DNA of 64,000 nucleotides from RI-153 sp963752935 (lineage in GTDB: Bacteria > Chloroflexota > Anaerolineae > Caldilineales > Caldilineaceae): contig CAVWAL010000024.1 in NCBI GenBank assembly GCA_963752935.1, positions 1-64,000 of the forward strand, written 5' to 3'. Position numbers and translations under genes: made by a program. Positions 53,528 to 64,000 of the stretch are shown in pieces. Each line of letters opens with the position of its first letter. Position 1 is the stretch's first letter. The notes beneath the pieces were generated by a model, which was given only the letters and a program-made list of their open reading frames with translations, did no database searches and was not told the DNA's origin.

Positions 53528-54310
53528 ATGGAACAGATCAGATCAAAAGACGGCACAGTGGTGGGGTTCTGGCGAAGCGGATCGGGACCACCTCTGCTCC
53601 TTGTGCACGGCACGACCGCAGACCACAGCCGTTGGTCTCCAATCTCTCCACGGTTTGAGCAACATTTCACTGTTTACGCCATGGACAGGCGTGGTCGTGG
53701 AGGAAGCGGTGATTCGCCCGATTATGACATCATGCGCGAGGCAGAAGATGTGGCTGCGGTCGTGGAGGTGATTGGTGAACCGGTCTTCACACTCGGGCAC
53801 TCATACGGTGCTGTTTGTAGTTTGGAGGCCTCGTTGCTAACCGACAAGATTAGCCGGCTGATTCTCTATGAGCCTCCCATCCCCACCGGCATTCCCCAGT
53901 ACCCGCCGGGCGTTCCCGACCAGTTACAGGCGTTAATCGACGATGGTAGATTAGAAACTGCCCTGGAGATGTTTTTTAGAGAAGTGGTGAGGATGCCCGA
54001 TCACGAGTTAAAGGCGTATCGTCAATTGCCGGTTTGGCAGACACGCATACAACTTGCCCCGACGATTCCCAGAGAGATGGCGTTTGATCGGACGTACCGG
54101 CTTGATACAGAGAAGTTTGCCAATTGGCAGATACCAACGCTGCTTCTACTTGGTAGCGACAGTCCACCACTTTTTCAGCAGGCCATTGAGCTGCTTGATT
54201 CAACATTACCCCACAGTCAGGTAGTCATCCTTCCCGGCCAGCAGCACATCGCTATGGATACTGATCCTGATTTGTTTGAAAAAGAAGTGTTACGCTTCCT
54301 TTTGAAGTAG
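53528..54310 (+). CDS. Alpha/beta-fold hydrolase
   Basis: This is a 260-residue protein with the alpha/beta hydrolase fold: oxyanion strand LLLVHGTTADHSRW, nucleophile Ser92 in LGHSYGAV, and a C-terminal His in LPGQQHIAMDTDP. The substrate is unknown; esterase or lactonase activity is common. GTAGGAG lies 8-9 nt before the ATG. It stands alone. Confidence 0.87.
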   Translation: MEQIRSKDGTVVGFWRSGSGPPLLLVHGTTADHSRWSPISPRFEQHFTVYAMDRRGRGGSGDSPDYDIMREAEDVAAVVEVIGEPVFTLGHSYGAVCSLEASLLTDKISRLILYEPPIPTGIPQYPPGVPDQLQALIDDGRLETALEMFFREVVRMPDHELKAYRQLPVWQTRIQLAPTIPREMAFDRTYRLDTEKFANWQIPTLLLLGSDSPPLFQQAIELLDSTLPHSQVVILPGQQHIAMDTDPDLFEKEVLRFLLK

Positions 54311-54396
54311 ACATTTACACGCGGGTGGCTGGATTTTCAGCGCCAGGAGGAATTTTGGATAAACATCACGGCACAAAAGCGGAAAAGGTTTCGACC

Positions 54397-55503
54397 ATGA
54401 TCAACTTCGACGACAGCGACCTGTTTACCCCCGTCACCCACCCCGAGTCGGGGGTGACGATCCACGTATTGACGCAGAGGGTGGCGCCGGTGCAGCAAGG
54501 GTTCTATTTCGTTAACGACTCGATGAGCGCCGACGGCCGCTATCTCTGGTTCTACTGCGCCTTTCCGCCGTCGCTACACCGGTCACTCGCTGTGATCGAT
54601 TTCGTCGACCAGGAGGTGCGCCATTTCCCAGAGACGAATGCGGCGGGTGCCTACGTCGATCCGGACTCAGGCGACGTCTTCTTTTGCGAGGGGACGACTG
54701 TGTGGCGACGTGGACCACACGCAGACGACGCGCCAGTCTACGTCAATCAACTCCCGACTGAACTCGTCGGGGGACGCTCGGTCGCCGGCCTGGCCTCGCA
54801 TCTGACCCGTTCCGCCGACGGCAAGGCGCTCTTCCTCGATGCCAAGGTAGGGCTGGCCTACATCTTCGGCAGTCTCCCGCTGGACGGCGGCCCGTTTGAG
54901 CCCTGGTGGCGTTTCGACCGGCATCACAACCACGCCCAATTCAGCCCAACCGATCCCGACACTGTGCTCTTCGCCCAGGAGTTTCACAACGACCCGATCA
55001 CGGGCCTGCGCTTCCCCATCACCAACCGGCTCTGGCTGATGACGCGCGGGGAGGAGCCGCGCCCGATCCTGCGTGAGCCGCGCTTTGTCTCGCATGAGTG
55101 GTGGGACCCGGATGGAGAACACGTCTGGTGCGTCGACGTGGGCAACAACAATGAAACATGGCGAGTGCGCATTGCCGATGGCGAGGTGGAAAGGATCGCC
55201 TTCCCGCGCCAGTGCTGGCATTCACACAGCAGCCGCGATGCCCGGTTGATCGTCGGCGATTCCAACAACGGCTTCTTCCGCGGGTGCGCCTCCACCGTCC
55301 ACTTTATGAATCGCGACACCGGCAAGATTATCGTCCTGGCCGAGCACGAAGAGCGCGCTGACTATGTCGGCCGCAACTACCACATCGACCCTCACCCCCG
55401 CTTCTGCGCCAACGATCAGTATGTCGTTTTCACCACCACTGTACGGGGCGAGGTTGACCTTGCCATTGTGCCGGTGGCGCACTTGCTGGAAAAGACGCTG
55501 TAG
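54397..55503 (+). CDS. Oligogalacturonate lyase-like beta-propeller (PL22-like)
   Basis: This is a 368-residue protein with the seven-bladed propeller pattern of oligogalacturonide lyases. The motifs include FDRHHNHAQFSPTDPDTVLF with His179 and VSHEWWDPDGEHVWCVD with His233, and later YHIDPHPRFCANDQYVVFTT, positions that supply the metal and catalytic His in PL22. There is no signal peptide, consistent with intracellular cleavage of short pectin fragments. ATG 54397 gives a family-length protein; an upstream GTG (54325) would add 24 residues without similarity. The match is by motif and needs a profile search; a general PD40/TolB-like protein is the alternative. Confidence 0.72.
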   Translation: MINFDDSDLFTPVTHPESGVTIHVLTQRVAPVQQGFYFVNDSMSADGRYLWFYCAFPPSLHRSLAVIDFVDQEVRHFPETNAAGAYVDPDSGDVFFCEGTTVWRRGPHADDAPVYVNQLPTELVGGRSVAGLASHLTRSADGKALFLDAKVGLAYIFGSLPLDGGPFEPWWRFDRHHNHAQFSPTDPDTVLFAQEFHNDPITGLRFPITNRLWLMTRGEEPRPILREPRFVSHEWWDPDGEHVWCVDVGNNNETWRVRIADGEVERIAFPRQCWHSHSSRDARLIVGDSNNGFFRGCASTVHFMNRDTGKIIVLAEHEERADYVGRNYHIDPHPRFCANDQYVVFTTTVRGEVDLAIVPVAHLLEKTL

Positions 55504-55592
55504 CCACATCTTTCCAGCGTTATGGGTATGATCGCCGTGTTCGCTAGCGGGCCTATCGAGCCTCTTGCACTCGACAACCAGACGTAGTGAGA

Positions 55593-55612
55593 AGCCGGGC
55601 CATGGCCCGGCT
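55593..55612 (+). terminator. Hairpin terminator after the PL22-like gene
   Basis: AGCCGGGCC (55593-55601) pairs with GGCCCGGCT (55604-55612), followed by TTCTTGTT. It lies in the 391-nt gap 55504-55894; the remaining part holds the katG leader, with the palindrome GAATTAATTC at 55800-55809 as a possible regulator site. Confidence 0.75.
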
Positions 55613-55894
55613 TTCTTGTTATGGTGCAACCATGCCGTTCGTTTTGTCCAGGTTCGTTTCGACACCGTTGCCCTCTTTGTCTGAAGCTATACACAACGAG
55701 TCTGGCAGGCAGAAAGTGCTGGACAGGAACGAATTTTGAAAATCGGGTACGCCAATGTAAAGTAGATGGAATGAGTGGCTTGTTTGTCTGAATGAAAGTG
55801 AATTAATTCGCAACGCTTGCCAGGGCTTCACTGTTCTTGGAACAACACGTATTTTTGCAACAAAACATAGAGTACAGAATAGGATGGGACGAAC

Positions 55895-58093
<2,199 letters not shown>

Positions 58094-58126
58094 TCTCGCT
58101 TGCCGGATCGTTGACACCTTTACCCT

Positions 58127-58165
58127 AACAAAAAGTCGGGCCAATCACTGGCCCGACTTTTTGTT
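58127..58165. terminator. Bidirectional terminator between katG and the arabinose operon
   Basis: AACAAAAAGTCGGGCCA (58127-58143) pairs perfectly with 58149-58165 around ATCAC, with T-runs on both strands, so it serves katG and the leftward ara operon. Confidence 0.88.
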
Positions 58166-58231
58166 GTGGGGGCATCGTCCGGCAAGCACACCCCCGATCC
58201 TGTGCGATTCAAGCCAGGTGTCGCCTCTCGT

Positions 58232-58461
58232 TCAGTGCTGACCGTAGACATTCGTATAGCGATCGTGGCGTTTGGCCACGTCCTCGGCTGGGATCTCTTC
58301 GATCTGGCCGATCTGCATGGCCGGCCACACCGACTTGGCGACGTCCTCGGTCATCACGGCGGCCCTGACCGCGGCTTGGGCACTCTTGCCGATCGTGAAG
58401 ACTCCATTTTGGGCAGTTCGAGATGTAGAGGGTAGAGCGCTTCTTTGAGAGATTCGAGCAC
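58232..58461 (-). pseudogene. araD: L-ribulose-5-phosphate 4-epimerase remnant with internal deletion
   Basis: On the minus strand, 12 nt after the araB stop, a GTG (58461) after AAAGGA opens with VLESLKEALYPLHLELPK, the start of AraD. After about 23 codons the frame is lost and the sequence jumps to the AraD C-terminus: IGKSAQAAVRAAVMTEDVAK, QIGQIEEIPAEDVAKR and a final YTNVYGQ. Only 230 nt remain of the expected roughly 690, so about 150 central codons including all metal-binding His are missing. The gene is dead unless the deletion is an assembly artefact. Confidence 0.85.
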
Positions 58462-58473
58462 AGGGAAGATCCT

Positions 58474-60153
58474 TTACCCGCGCACGCGCTTGCGCAAGGC
58501 CTTCAAGCGCTTCATCACGTCATTGGCGCCGCGGCCGAAGTAGTCGTGCAGCAGTAGATAGTCGGCGTAGAGTTGGTTGTAGACTTCAACATGGGCGGGG
58601 ATCGGTTTGTAGACGATATCTTGCAGCGAGGCCATGCGCTTCGCCGCCTCCACGATATCATCGTAGCCACCGGCGGCGCTGCCCGCGGCCACGGCGGCGA
58701 ACATGGCCGATCCTTTGGCCCCGGCCTGATCGGTGCCGCTGATTTTGATCTCACGCCCTGTGACATCGGCGTAGATCTGCATAAGCAGTTTGTTGCGCCC
58801 GGGCAGACCACCGGCGGCCACCAGTTCGTTGATGGGGACGCCGCTCTTCTCGAACGATTCAATGATGACACGGGTGCCGTAGGCAGTGGCTTCGATCAGG
58901 GCGCGGTACATGTCCTCGGGTTTGGTCGCCAGCGTCATGCCCACCATCATGCCGGTGAGATCGACGTCGACCAGGATCGAGCGGTTGCCGTTCCACCAAT
59001 CCAGCGCCAGCAGACCGTGTTCGCCCGGCTCCTGCGCCGCGGCCTTATCCTCAAGCAGTTGATGGATATTGATCCCGCGCTCCTCGGCTTCTTCAAAATA
59101 GGACGGCGGCACGCAGTTGTCTGTGAGCCAGGCGAAGTGATCGCCTACACAAGACTGCCCCGCCTCGTAGCCGTAGAGACCGGTGATGATGCCGTCCTCT
59201 ACCACGCCGCACATGCCTTCGACGACCTTTTCTTCATCGCTCATCACCAAGTGACAGGTGGATGTGCCCATGATCATCACCATCGTGCCCGGCTCCACCA
59301 CGGTCGACGCCGGCACGGAGACATGAGCGTCCACGTTGCCGATGGGGACGGCGATGCCCGCTTTGAGGCCGATTTGTGCCGCCATCTCCGGCGTCAGTGA
59401 TCCGGCGCGTTCGCCCAGCGGATGAATTTCGGTGGACAGTTTGGTGGTGGTGATATTCGCCAACCGTGGATCGAGTGCGGCGAAGAAATCACTGTCAGGA
59501 TAGCCCTTTTCCTTGTTCCAGATCGCTTTGTAGCCTGCCGTGCAAGAGGCGCGGCGCTCCTGACCGGTGAGTTGCCAGACGATCCAGTCGGCGGCTTCGA
59601 CGAAACGGTCGGCGGCTTCGAAGACATCCGGCGCTTTGTTCAGCGTCTCCCAGATCTTGGGGATCATCCACTCCGACGAAATCTTGCCGCCATAGAGGCC
59701 CAACCACTCCTCACCCCGCTCCTCGGCGATGGCGTTGAGACGGTTGGCTTCGGCCTGCGCGGCGTGATGCTTCCACAGCTTGATCCACGCAAAGGGGTTG
59801 TTGCGCCACTCTGGCAATTGACAGAGCGGCGTGCCGTCGGCCTTCACGGGCAGCATCGTGCAAGCGGTGAAATCGGTGCCGATGCCGATCACGTCTTCGG
59901 CGCTAACCCCGGCTGCAGCCAGCACCTGCGGGATCGTTGTCCTGAGTACTTCAATGTAATCCTGTGGATTTTGCAGCGCGAAGTCAGGCGGTAGCGGTTT
60001 GTTGTCTCCCGGCAAGGACTCATCAATGACGCCGTCGCCGTAGACATGTACGGCTGTGGCGACTTCCTCGCCGCAGCCAACGTCTACCAGCACCGCCCGC
60101 CCCGACTCGGTGCCGTAGTCTACGCCGATAGTGTATTTGCGGCTTTCGTTCAT
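58474..60153 (-). CDS. araB: Ribulokinase
   Basis: This is a 559-residue FGGY kinase of the AraB type: YTIGVDYGTESGRAVLVDV at the N-terminus, GIGTDFTACTMLPV, and in the second domain MVMIMGTSTCHLVMSDE and ELVAAGGLPGRNKLLMQIYA. It phosphorylates L-ribulose to L-ribulose 5-phosphate in arabinose catabolism. Its leftward neighbours are araA and a LacI-type regulator upstream and an araD remnant downstream. The length is normal and the gene is intact. Confidence 0.93.
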   Translation of the reverse strand: MNESRKYTIGVDYGTESGRAVLVDVGCGEEVATAVHVYGDGVIDESLPGDNKPLPPDFALQNPQDYIEVLRTTIPQVLAAAGVSAEDVIGIGTDFTACTMLPVKADGTPLCQLPEWRNNPFAWIKLWKHHAAQAEANRLNAIAEERGEEWLGLYGGKISSEWMIPKIWETLNKAPDVFEAADRFVEAADWIVWQLTGQERRASCTAGYKAIWNKEKGYPDSDFFAALDPRLANITTTKLSTEIHPLGERAGSLTPEMAAQIGLKAGIAVPIGNVDAHVSVPASTVVEPGTMVMIMGTSTCHLVMSDEEKVVEGMCGVVEDGIITGLYGYEAGQSCVGDHFAWLTDNCVPPSYFEEAEERGINIHQLLEDKAAAQEPGEHGLLALDWWNGNRSILVDVDLTGMMVGMTLATKPEDMYRALIEATAYGTRVIIESFEKSGVPINELVAAGGLPGRNKLLMQIYADVTGREIKISGTDQAGAKGSAMFAAVAAGSAAGGYDDIVEAAKRMASLQDIVYKPIPAHVEVYNQLYADYLLLHDYFGRGANDVMKRLKALRKRVRG

Positions 60154-60190
60154 GGTTCGCTCTCGGGAAAGAACTGACGTTTGCCAGATA

Positions 60191-61210
60191 TCACGTGCTT
60201 GCCCGTGCGATGAGTTCTGGTAAAATCACGATGTCCTCGCCAGTTGGATGCTGATGCACCTTGCTGTCGATCAGGCAATGGAGCGCGTTGACGGCGCGAC
60301 TGCCCACGGCCTCAAGATTCTGGTAGATAGTGGTGAGCGCCGGGAAAAAGTAGGGGGATTCGGGCATGTCGTCGAAACCGACGACCGCCAGATCGGCGGG
60401 GACGCTGCGACCCAGTTCGCGGGCCGCCTTGAGCGCAGCGACGGCCATGCTGTCATTGCAGACAAAGACGCCGTCGACTTCCGGGTGACTGCAGAGCAAG
60501 GCGCGCATGGCCGCTTCTCCACTCTCCGCCGACCAATCGCCTTCCAGAACCATGCTTTCATCGATAGGCAGATCGTGGGCCTGCATTGCCTCGCGCCAGC
60601 CCTGCGTACGCTCCCGCGCTTCCCACCACTCTTGTTTGCCTGTGATCAGCCCTAGCCGCCGCCTTCCACGCGCCGCCAGATGATCGACGGCCAGCCGCCC
60701 GCCCATCCGGTTGTCCACACGGACGATCGTCTGGCCTGGGCGCCGTTGCATCGTGATGAAGACGAAAGGCACACCCATCTCAGCGATACCCTCTTCTACC
60801 CAGTCGTGGTTGTTGCCAATCTCGGGCACAGCCCAGATGATGCCGTCTACGTGCGATTCGATGAACTGACCGATGAGGCGTTGCGGGTTGTGCACGGTGG
60901 CATCGGTCAGCATTTGCGGCAGCACCGTGTACCCTTGCTGATTGGCCTCGCGTACGATCCCGGCCAGCGTTTGTGACGGCCCATACAGGCCCAGGCCAAA
61001 GCTGACCACGCCGATGGTATTGCTGCGTCCGCGCAGCAGACTGCGCGCCAGTCGGCTGGGATGGTAGCCGCGCCGGTCGATGATCGACTGTACTTTTTGG
61101 CGCGTCTCGTCGGCAACGCTGACGTGTCCATTGACCACACGCGAGACAGTCTGTGCCGAGACGCCTGCCTCGCGTGCAATCTCGACAATGGTCACTCTGC
61201 GATTCCGCAT
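60191..61210 (-). CDS. LacI-family transcriptional regulator
   Basis: This is a 339-residue regulator: HTH at residues 5-27 (VTIVEIAREAGVSAQTVSRV), hinge helix SRLARSLLRG and a periplasmic-binding-protein-like sensor domain (TIGVVSFGLG ... GVFVCNDSMAVAALKAA ... LAVVGFDDMPESPYF). Located between araA and araB on the same strand, it is the likely arabinose repressor, and the CTGCTG..CAGCAG palindrome at 63075-63099 over the araA promoter is a candidate target. The start at 61210 follows CAGGAG; an upstream start would add 19 residues without similarity. Confidence 0.9.
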   Translation of the reverse strand: MRNRRVTIVEIAREAGVSAQTVSRVVNGHVSVADETRQKVQSIIDRRGYHPSRLARSLLRGRSNTIGVVSFGLGLYGPSQTLAGIVREANQQGYTVLPQMLTDATVHNPQRLIGQFIESHVDGIIWAVPEIGNNHDWVEEGIAEMGVPFVFITMQRRPGQTIVRVDNRMGGRLAVDHLAARGRRRLGLITGKQEWWEARERTQGWREAMQAHDLPIDESMVLEGDWSAESGEAAMRALLCSHPEVDGVFVCNDSMAVAALKAARELGRSVPADLAVVGFDDMPESPYFFPALTTIYQNLEAVGSRAVNALHCLIDSKVHQHPTGEDIVILPELIARAST

Positions 61211-61247
61211 CGGTTGCTCCTGTAAAACCAAGTGTCTGTACAGCCTC

Positions 61248-61313
61248 AGGTGCGTCGCACTGGCCAAATCACTGATGAACGCCCGCCGTTCTCCCGGCCA
61301 GTGCGACGCACCT
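61248..61313. repeat. 18-bp perfect inverted repeat between araA and the regulator gene
   Basis: AGGTGCGTCGCACTGGCC (61248-61265) and its exact complement (61296-61313) are 30 nt apart in the gap between araA and the LacI-type gene. It would form a large hairpin in the operon mRNA, or could hold a site for the regulator. Confidence 0.75.
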
Positions 61314-61386
61314 TTATAGTGACAAACGCACTGAGTCCCTGTCCCCAGTGATGCCTATGATTCAGGTTCAGGGTAAGATCCTGTTT

Positions 61387-62904
61387 TTACCACCCTCGCA
61401 ACCCCGTCGTGTGGTAATACAGATCGTTCCAGCGCAGCTCTTTCTTGAAATCGAAGAGCGTGGTGGATGGATCGATGAGCATGAATTCGATGCCGGCCAT
61501 CTCGGCGAAATCCTGGAGGTGCTGCACGGTGAGTGCCTGGCTGAAGCCGGTATGGTGGGCGCCGCCGGCCAGGATCCAGGCTGACGCCGCAATCTTCAAG
61601 TTAGGGTGCGGAATCCACAACGCACGCGCTACAGGCAATTTGGGCAGCGCCGCATCGGGCACCACCGTGTCCACAGTGTTGACCAACATGCGGTAGCGGT
61701 CGCCCAAATCGATGACAGTGGCGTTTAGCCCCGGCCCGGCGGGGACGTCGAAGACCAGCCGCACAGGATCCGCTTTGCCGCCGATGCCCAGCGGATGCAC
61801 CTCGACCTTGGGTGTACCGTCGGCGATGGAGGGGCAGATCTCAAGCATGTGCGCGCCCAGCACCTTCATGCCGTCAGGCGCAAAGTGATAGGTGTAGTCT
61901 TCCATAAACGACGTGCCGCCGGGCAGCCCCTTCGCCATTACCTTCATGGATCGCAAGAGCGCCGCCGTCTTCCAGTCGCCTTCGGCGCCGAAGCCGTAGC
62001 CGGCGGCCATCAAACGCTGCGAGGGCAGACCGGGGAGTTGTTTGATGCCGTGCAGATTCTCAAAGGTGTTGGTGTAGCCCGCAAAGCCGCCTTCAGTCAG
62101 GAAGGAGCGCAGCCCGATCTCGATGGCGGCGGCGTCGCGCAGCGCATAGCGCATCTCGCCCTGTGTCGTCAGCGGTTGGGCCAGGGTGTAGGTCCCTTCG
62201 TATTCCTCAACCAGCGCATCGATCTGCTGTTCGGTGGCGGCGTTGACATGCGCCACCAGATCGCCCAGCCCGTAGCCGTTGACGGAATAGCCAAATTGAA
62301 TCTGCGCCGAAACCTTGTCGCCTTCGGTCACTGCGACTTCACGCATATTGTCGCCGAAGCGGGCAATCTTCATCGAGCGGGAATCATGCCAGGCCGCCGC
62401 CGCGCGTGCCCACACGTCCATTTCGGCGATGGTTTCAGGATCCTGCCAGTGGCCGACGATGACCTTGTGGGCGATGCGCAGCCGTGCGCCCATGAACCCG
62501 AACTCACGCCCACCATGCGCGGTCTGGTGCAGGTTCATGAAATCCATGTCGATGCTGTCCCACGGGATGTCGCGGCCGTATTGGGTGTGCAGTTGCAACA
62601 GCGGTTTGTTTAGTTGGGAAAGACCGGCGATCCACATTTTGGCAGGTGAGAAGGTGTGCATCCAGGCCACGATGCCGATGCAATTTTCGGCGCTGTTGGC
62701 CTCGATGCAGACACGGGTGATCTCGTCGGGGGTGGTCACAATCGGGCGAAATACAATATTGACCGACAGTTGATCCGACTGATCCAGGGCGGCGGCCACC
62801 TGCCGGGCATCGGCGGCGACCTGCTCCAGGGCTTGCGGTCCATACAGATGCTGGCTGCCGGTAACGAACCAGACTTCGAGCGGATGATAGATTTTCTCGG
62901 CCAT
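61387..62904 (-). CDS. araA: L-arabinose isomerase
   Basis: This is a 505-residue isomerase of the AraA family: LEVWFVTGSQHLYGPQALEQ at the N-terminus, WMHTFSPAKMWIAGL, LLQLHTQYGRDIPWDSIDMD, and FGAEGDWKTAALLR with the conserved catalytic Glu, then SFMEDYTYHF with the second Glu and the metal-binding His in MLEICPSI and HHTGFSQ. It converts L-arabinose to L-ribulose with Mn2+. First gene of the leftward ara operon, with a clear promoter at 63087-63115. Confidence 0.95.
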   Translation of the reverse strand: MAEKIYHPLEVWFVTGSQHLYGPQALEQVAADARQVAAALDQSDQLSVNIVFRPIVTTPDEITRVCIEANSAENCIGIVAWMHTFSPAKMWIAGLSQLNKPLLQLHTQYGRDIPWDSIDMDFMNLHQTAHGGREFGFMGARLRIAHKVIVGHWQDPETIAEMDVWARAAAAWHDSRSMKIARFGDNMREVAVTEGDKVSAQIQFGYSVNGYGLGDLVAHVNAATEQQIDALVEEYEGTYTLAQPLTTQGEMRYALRDAAAIEIGLRSFLTEGGFAGYTNTFENLHGIKQLPGLPSQRLMAAGYGFGAEGDWKTAALLRSMKVMAKGLPGGTSFMEDYTYHFAPDGMKVLGAHMLEICPSIADGTPKVEVHPLGIGGKADPVRLVFDVPAGPGLNATVIDLGDRYRMLVNTVDTVVPDAALPKLPVARALWIPHPNLKIAASAWILAGGAHHTGFSQALTVQHLQDFAEMAGIEFMLIDPSTTLFDFKKELRWNDLYYHTTGLRGW

Positions 62905-63074
62905 GAAATGCTCCTCGTGAGGGGTGGATGAGGACGGATCCTGCCCAGGACGGACCGGACAACGCCCGGTTGCCTGTCAAAGATCACGTCACAGAAGAGA
63001 ATGGATAATGCCGCCTCGGTACACCTGTCTGTGGGGAAGGGAACCAGGAACGGCCTGAAATCAGAAGAGAAAAC

Positions 63075-63115
63075 CTGCTGATGTTAAGGTTAACAGCAGA
63101 TGAATGGGTTGTCAA
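63075..63115 (-). promoter_or_regulatory. araA promoter with LacI-type operator
   Basis: On the minus strand TTGACA (63115-63110), a 17-bp spacer and TAACCT (63092-63087) form a promoter. The imperfect palindrome CTGCTG..CAGCAG (63075-63099) covers the -10 box, as expected for repression by the operon's own LacI-type regulator. The start codon is about 180 nt further on. Confidence 0.65.
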
Positions 63116-63152
63116 TGGGGGGGCAAACCACGCTTCTCAAAATAGCTTCAGG

Positions 63153-64000
63153 TTAGAACTTGAATGTCTGGCCGCGCACAGGGATCTCGACGTGTTGGTG
63201 GCCCTGATCGCGTAACTTTTCGGCCAGGGTCATAGCCGGTTCCTCTTCGCCGTGCACGAGGAAGGTCCGCTTTAGCCGCTGCTTGTTGAAGTGATTGGCC
63301 CAGGCCAGGAGTTCAGCCTGGTCGGCGTGCGCGCTGTATCCGTCGATTCTGGCAACTTCGGCTTTCACCGTGTATTCATCACCGAAGATTTTGACCTTCT
63401 TTTCGCCTTCGAGGAGGCGTCGCCCCAGCGTCTGTTGGGCCTGGAAGCTGACGATGAGCACTGTGTTTTCACTCTGTTCGATGTTGTTCTTGAGATGATG
63501 CAGGATGCGTCCGCTTTCAGCCATGCCGCTGGCGCTGATGATGACGGCAGGTCCGCTCATAAAGTTGAGTTGCTTGCTGCGCCGCACATCGCGCACATAC
63601 TCAATGTGTGGGTAGTCGAATGGGTTGCGCCGTCCATCTTCCTCTAGAAAGGTTTCCACGTCACTGTCCCACGCTTCGGGGTGCATACGGAAGACATCGG
63701 TGGCGTTGACGGCCAGCGGACTATCCACAAAGACGGGGATCTCGGGAATGTCGCCTTCGGCATCGAGTTGGTTGAGCGCGTAGACGATCTCTTGTGTACG
63801 GCCTACCGCAAAGGCGGGGATGATCACCTTGCCACGGCGCCGCGCCGTGCGCACGACGATATCCTCCAACTCCTGTTTGGCGCTGGCATAGCTGCCGTGA
63901 AGGCGGTCGCCATAGGTGCTTTCCATGATCAGAATGTCGGCCTCGTCGATCATGTCGGGGCTGCGCAGAATGGCGAGTTCCTCGCGGCCCAGGTCTCCGC
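63153..64000 (-). CDS. MBL-fold beta-CASP RNA-processing nuclease (partial, 5' end outside window)
   Basis: The gene runs off the right edge; its open frame continues to position 64000 (GDLGREELAILRS before MIDEADILIMEST). The visible 282 residues contain LIMESTYGDRLHGS, the metal-dependent motif of the family, the beta-CASP insertion (IIPAFAVGRTQEIVYALNQL, IPVFVDSPLAVNATDVFR, SGPAVIISASGMAESGRILHHL) and the C-terminal DGYSAHADQAELLAWA with the last metal-binding His. Members are RNA endo/exonucleases of the CPSF-73/RNase J superfamily. It ends at 63153. Confidence 0.9.
   Translation of the reverse strand, partial: GDLGREELAILRSPDMIDEADILIMESTYGDRLHGSYASAKQELEDIVVRTARRRGKVIIPAFAVGRTQEIVYALNQLDAEGDIPEIPVFVDSPLAVNATDVFRMHPEAWDSDVETFLEEDGRRNPFDYPHIEYVRDVRRSKQLNFMSGPAVIISASGMAESGRILHHLKNNIEQSENTVLIVSFQAQQTLGRRLLEGEKKVKIFGDEYTVKAEVARIDGYSAHADQAELLAWANHFNKQRLKRTFLVHGEEEPAMTLAEKLRDQGHQHVEIPVRGQTFKF

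Noticed and set aside
58166..58435. 89-codon open frame on the plus strand after katG
   Set aside because: The minus strand here carries the AraD C-terminus ending YTNVYGQ; the plus frame is its shadow.

Overview
The window looks like a chromosomal segment of a plant-polysaccharide-degrading bacterium, most likely Chloroflexota (Anaerolineae/Caldilineae type). This is inferred from the mix of split transketolase, DUF5060/DUF4038 hydrolases, Gly/Ala-Pro linkers on ABC binding lipoproteins, MazF/VapC systems and a high-GC coding style; no rRNA, tRNA or marker gene here proves it. No phage, IS element or CRISPR array was seen.

Layout. 1-5.3 kb: a degenerate stretch, a small coiled-coil-like gene, an L,D-transpeptidase, and a leftward operon of Gfo/Idh/MocA oxidoreductase, class III aminotransferase and GNAT acetyltransferase (transcribed GNAT first). 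5.3-11.9 kb: a hybrid histidine kinase, then a two-component system whose kinase has a Met-rich sensor loop, a DUF302 protein and a Met-rich secreted protein preceded by four 11-bp-phased repeats; together these look like a metal-response module. 12-22.5 kb: a GH140-like (DUF4038) hydrolase, a frameshifted ComB, and a seven-gene operon of split transketolase, FGGY kinase, DUF2291 lipoprotein and an RbsA/RbsC/binding-protein sugar importer. 22.8-26.9 kb: a SorC-type regulator, a fucose/arabinose isomerase-like protein and a DUF5060 hydrolase. 27-34.2 kb: a peptide-type (Dpp/Opp-like) ABC importer, probably for oligosaccharides, plus a nucleoside-hydrolase-like enzyme; two transporter genes are frameshifted. 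34.3-35.9 kb: a decayed second copy of the DUF5060 hydrolase.

36-48 kb is the most informative part. A FadR-type regulator, a Gfo/Idh/MocA dehydrogenase and an epimerase-like gene form one unit; two DUF4038/DUF5060 hydrolases, a RuBisCO-like protein, a DUF1537 kinase and an ApnO-like oxidoisomerase form another. Both units carry the same promoter (TTGACA-17-TATGCT) with the same 18-bp palindromic operator 6 nt downstream. The gene set matches the oxidative D-apiose/D-apionate pathway, and the 14.6-22.5 kb operon fits the alternative apulose-4-phosphate transketolase route, so the window may hold two routes for the branched pentose apiose of pectin (rhamnogalacturonan II) together with candidate apiosidases. 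A P450 gene lies between the two co-regulated units on the other strand.

48.5-52.2 kb is a toxin-antitoxin patch (HigBA-like, a dead PIN gene, MazEF-like, VapBC-like). 52.4-58.1 kb holds a VOC protein, a 2H phosphoesterase, an alpha/beta hydrolase, an oligogalacturonate-lyase-like beta-propeller protein and katG. 58.2-62.9 kb is a leftward L-arabinose operon araA-lacI-araB followed by an araD that has lost its middle. The window ends inside a beta-CASP metallo-beta-lactamase-fold nuclease gene.

Several conserved genes contain single-base frameshifts, often in short homopolymers, concentrated in 30-36 kb; part of this may be sequence error rather than biology.
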